Assembly: GCF_032362555.1 (NCBI RefSeq)
Contig: NC_083518.1
Location: forward strand, 3,794,501-3,858,500
DNA length: 64,000 bases
Direction: 5' to 3'
From: Amyelois transitella
Lineage: Eukaryota; Arthropoda; Insecta; Lepidoptera; Pyralidae
Shown: in pieces, positions 63,456 through 64,000 of the stretch
Layout of the letters: each line of letters opens with the position of its first letter
How positions within the stretch are numbered: the first letter of the stretch is position 1
Translations under genes and position numbers: made by a program
Notes under the pieces: generated by a model
What the model saw: the letters and a program-made list of their open reading frames with translations, nothing else
Database searches by the model: none
What the model was told of the DNA's origin: nothing

Positions 63456-64000
63456 CTGTTTTTGGTTTATATAAATGATTTGCCAAATATGCGCGGTGCA
63501 TTAAAGTATATTGTTTGCTTATGATATTTCAGTAATTGTCACCACCCCTATTAATCCAAATAATAACTCGGTTACTAATCCCAATAATAATTTAAATATT
63601 GATTAATCGGAAATCGATAAGACTCTAAATGTGATAATTGACTGGCTTATAAATAATAATTTAGTAATCATTATAGATATTTAGATCAGTTATATTATTT
63701 GCAGTGCAGTTTGTTCCGCCGCTTCTTCTACACATGCGCTTTGGAAGCGGTAGTAGTTATAATTAGATTTAAGTTATGTGACGTCAATAAGTGATACCTT
63801 GTATCCAATTTTGAAAATAAATCTATTCTATTCTATTCTATTTAATAATTTAACTGATCTAAATATAACACGATAGGAAAAAATTGAATAGGGTAAAAAA
63901 TGGTCAATTTCTAAGTATAAGTATTGACGAAAATTTTGATTGGAAAAAACAGGTTGAAAATGTTTGCAATAAAATCAGTATATTTACTTTTGCATTATAC
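63456..64000 (+). pseudogene. Jockey/CR1-like LINE reverse transcriptase fragments
   Basis: 63469-63540 reads FLVYINDLPNMRGALKYIVC before decay at the catalytic box (YDISVIVTT). 63880-64000 reads NGQFLSISIDENFDWKKQ and VENVCNKISIFTFALY, the usual region after the catalytic box (LGI-hDxxL-W). Between them, 63699-63840 is a 3' UTR of the same kind (CAGTTTGTTCCGCCGCTTCT, ending in TTCTATTCTATTCTA). The element continues beyond the window. Confidence 0.75.

Overview
The window is animal nuclear DNA and almost certainly comes from a moth or butterfly (Lepidoptera). It is AT-rich, its genes have GT-AG introns, and it is full of repeats typical of that order: RTE-type LINEs, SINEs ending in TATG repeats, short Helitrons ending in CTAG, and piggyBac, hAT, BEL/Pao and jockey remnants. 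The species is not identifiable from what I can see.

Genes (1-30.1 kb). Four conserved genes lie on the left. The 3' half of a salt-inducible kinase (SIK) gene is at 2947-8848 (+); its upstream exons are outside the window. A catalytic-domain-only methylenetetrahydrofolate reductase (MTHFR) is at 13176-14428 (+, two exons, 271 aa). A complete Smaug/SAMD4 translational repressor is at 17968-23539 (+, seven exons, 599 aa, all splice phases agree). An intronless ZAD-C2H2 zinc-finger gene is at 28708-30126 (-). A fifth gene, a small C/EBP-PAR-type bZIP protein with a CtBP-type PLDLT motif, stands among repeats at 50863-51420 (+). The genes belong to unrelated pathways (kinase signalling, folate metabolism, mRNA silencing, transcription) and show no joint function.

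Repeat-dominated part (30.5-64 kb). The centrepiece is a LINE with an intact 1036-aa endonuclease/reverse transcriptase ORF (31969-35396), lying in one arm of a diverged inverted duplication (30.6-35.7 kb against 46.6-47.8 kb). Eight other whole or partial copies are present, one of them almost identical in protein. A SINE family (SINE-A) carries the LINE's 5' head of about 110 bp and a related 3' tail, so the two look like an autonomous/non-autonomous pair. A broken BEL/Pao element with LTR-like flanks fills 38.5-43.5 kb. A transposon with AAAACTAG-rich ends and a Cys-rich protein tail appears as a deletion derivative (43.5 kb) and as a fold-back (48.5-49.4 kb).

The right end (53.8-63.5 kb) is a set of nested insertions. 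An old LINE copy is split by a piggyBac. The piggyBac is split by a second RTE element (itself split by a tRNA-SINE) and by a hAT-like element, and the hAT-like element contains a young LINE copy. Target-site duplications and open reading frames read across the insertions give the order of events.
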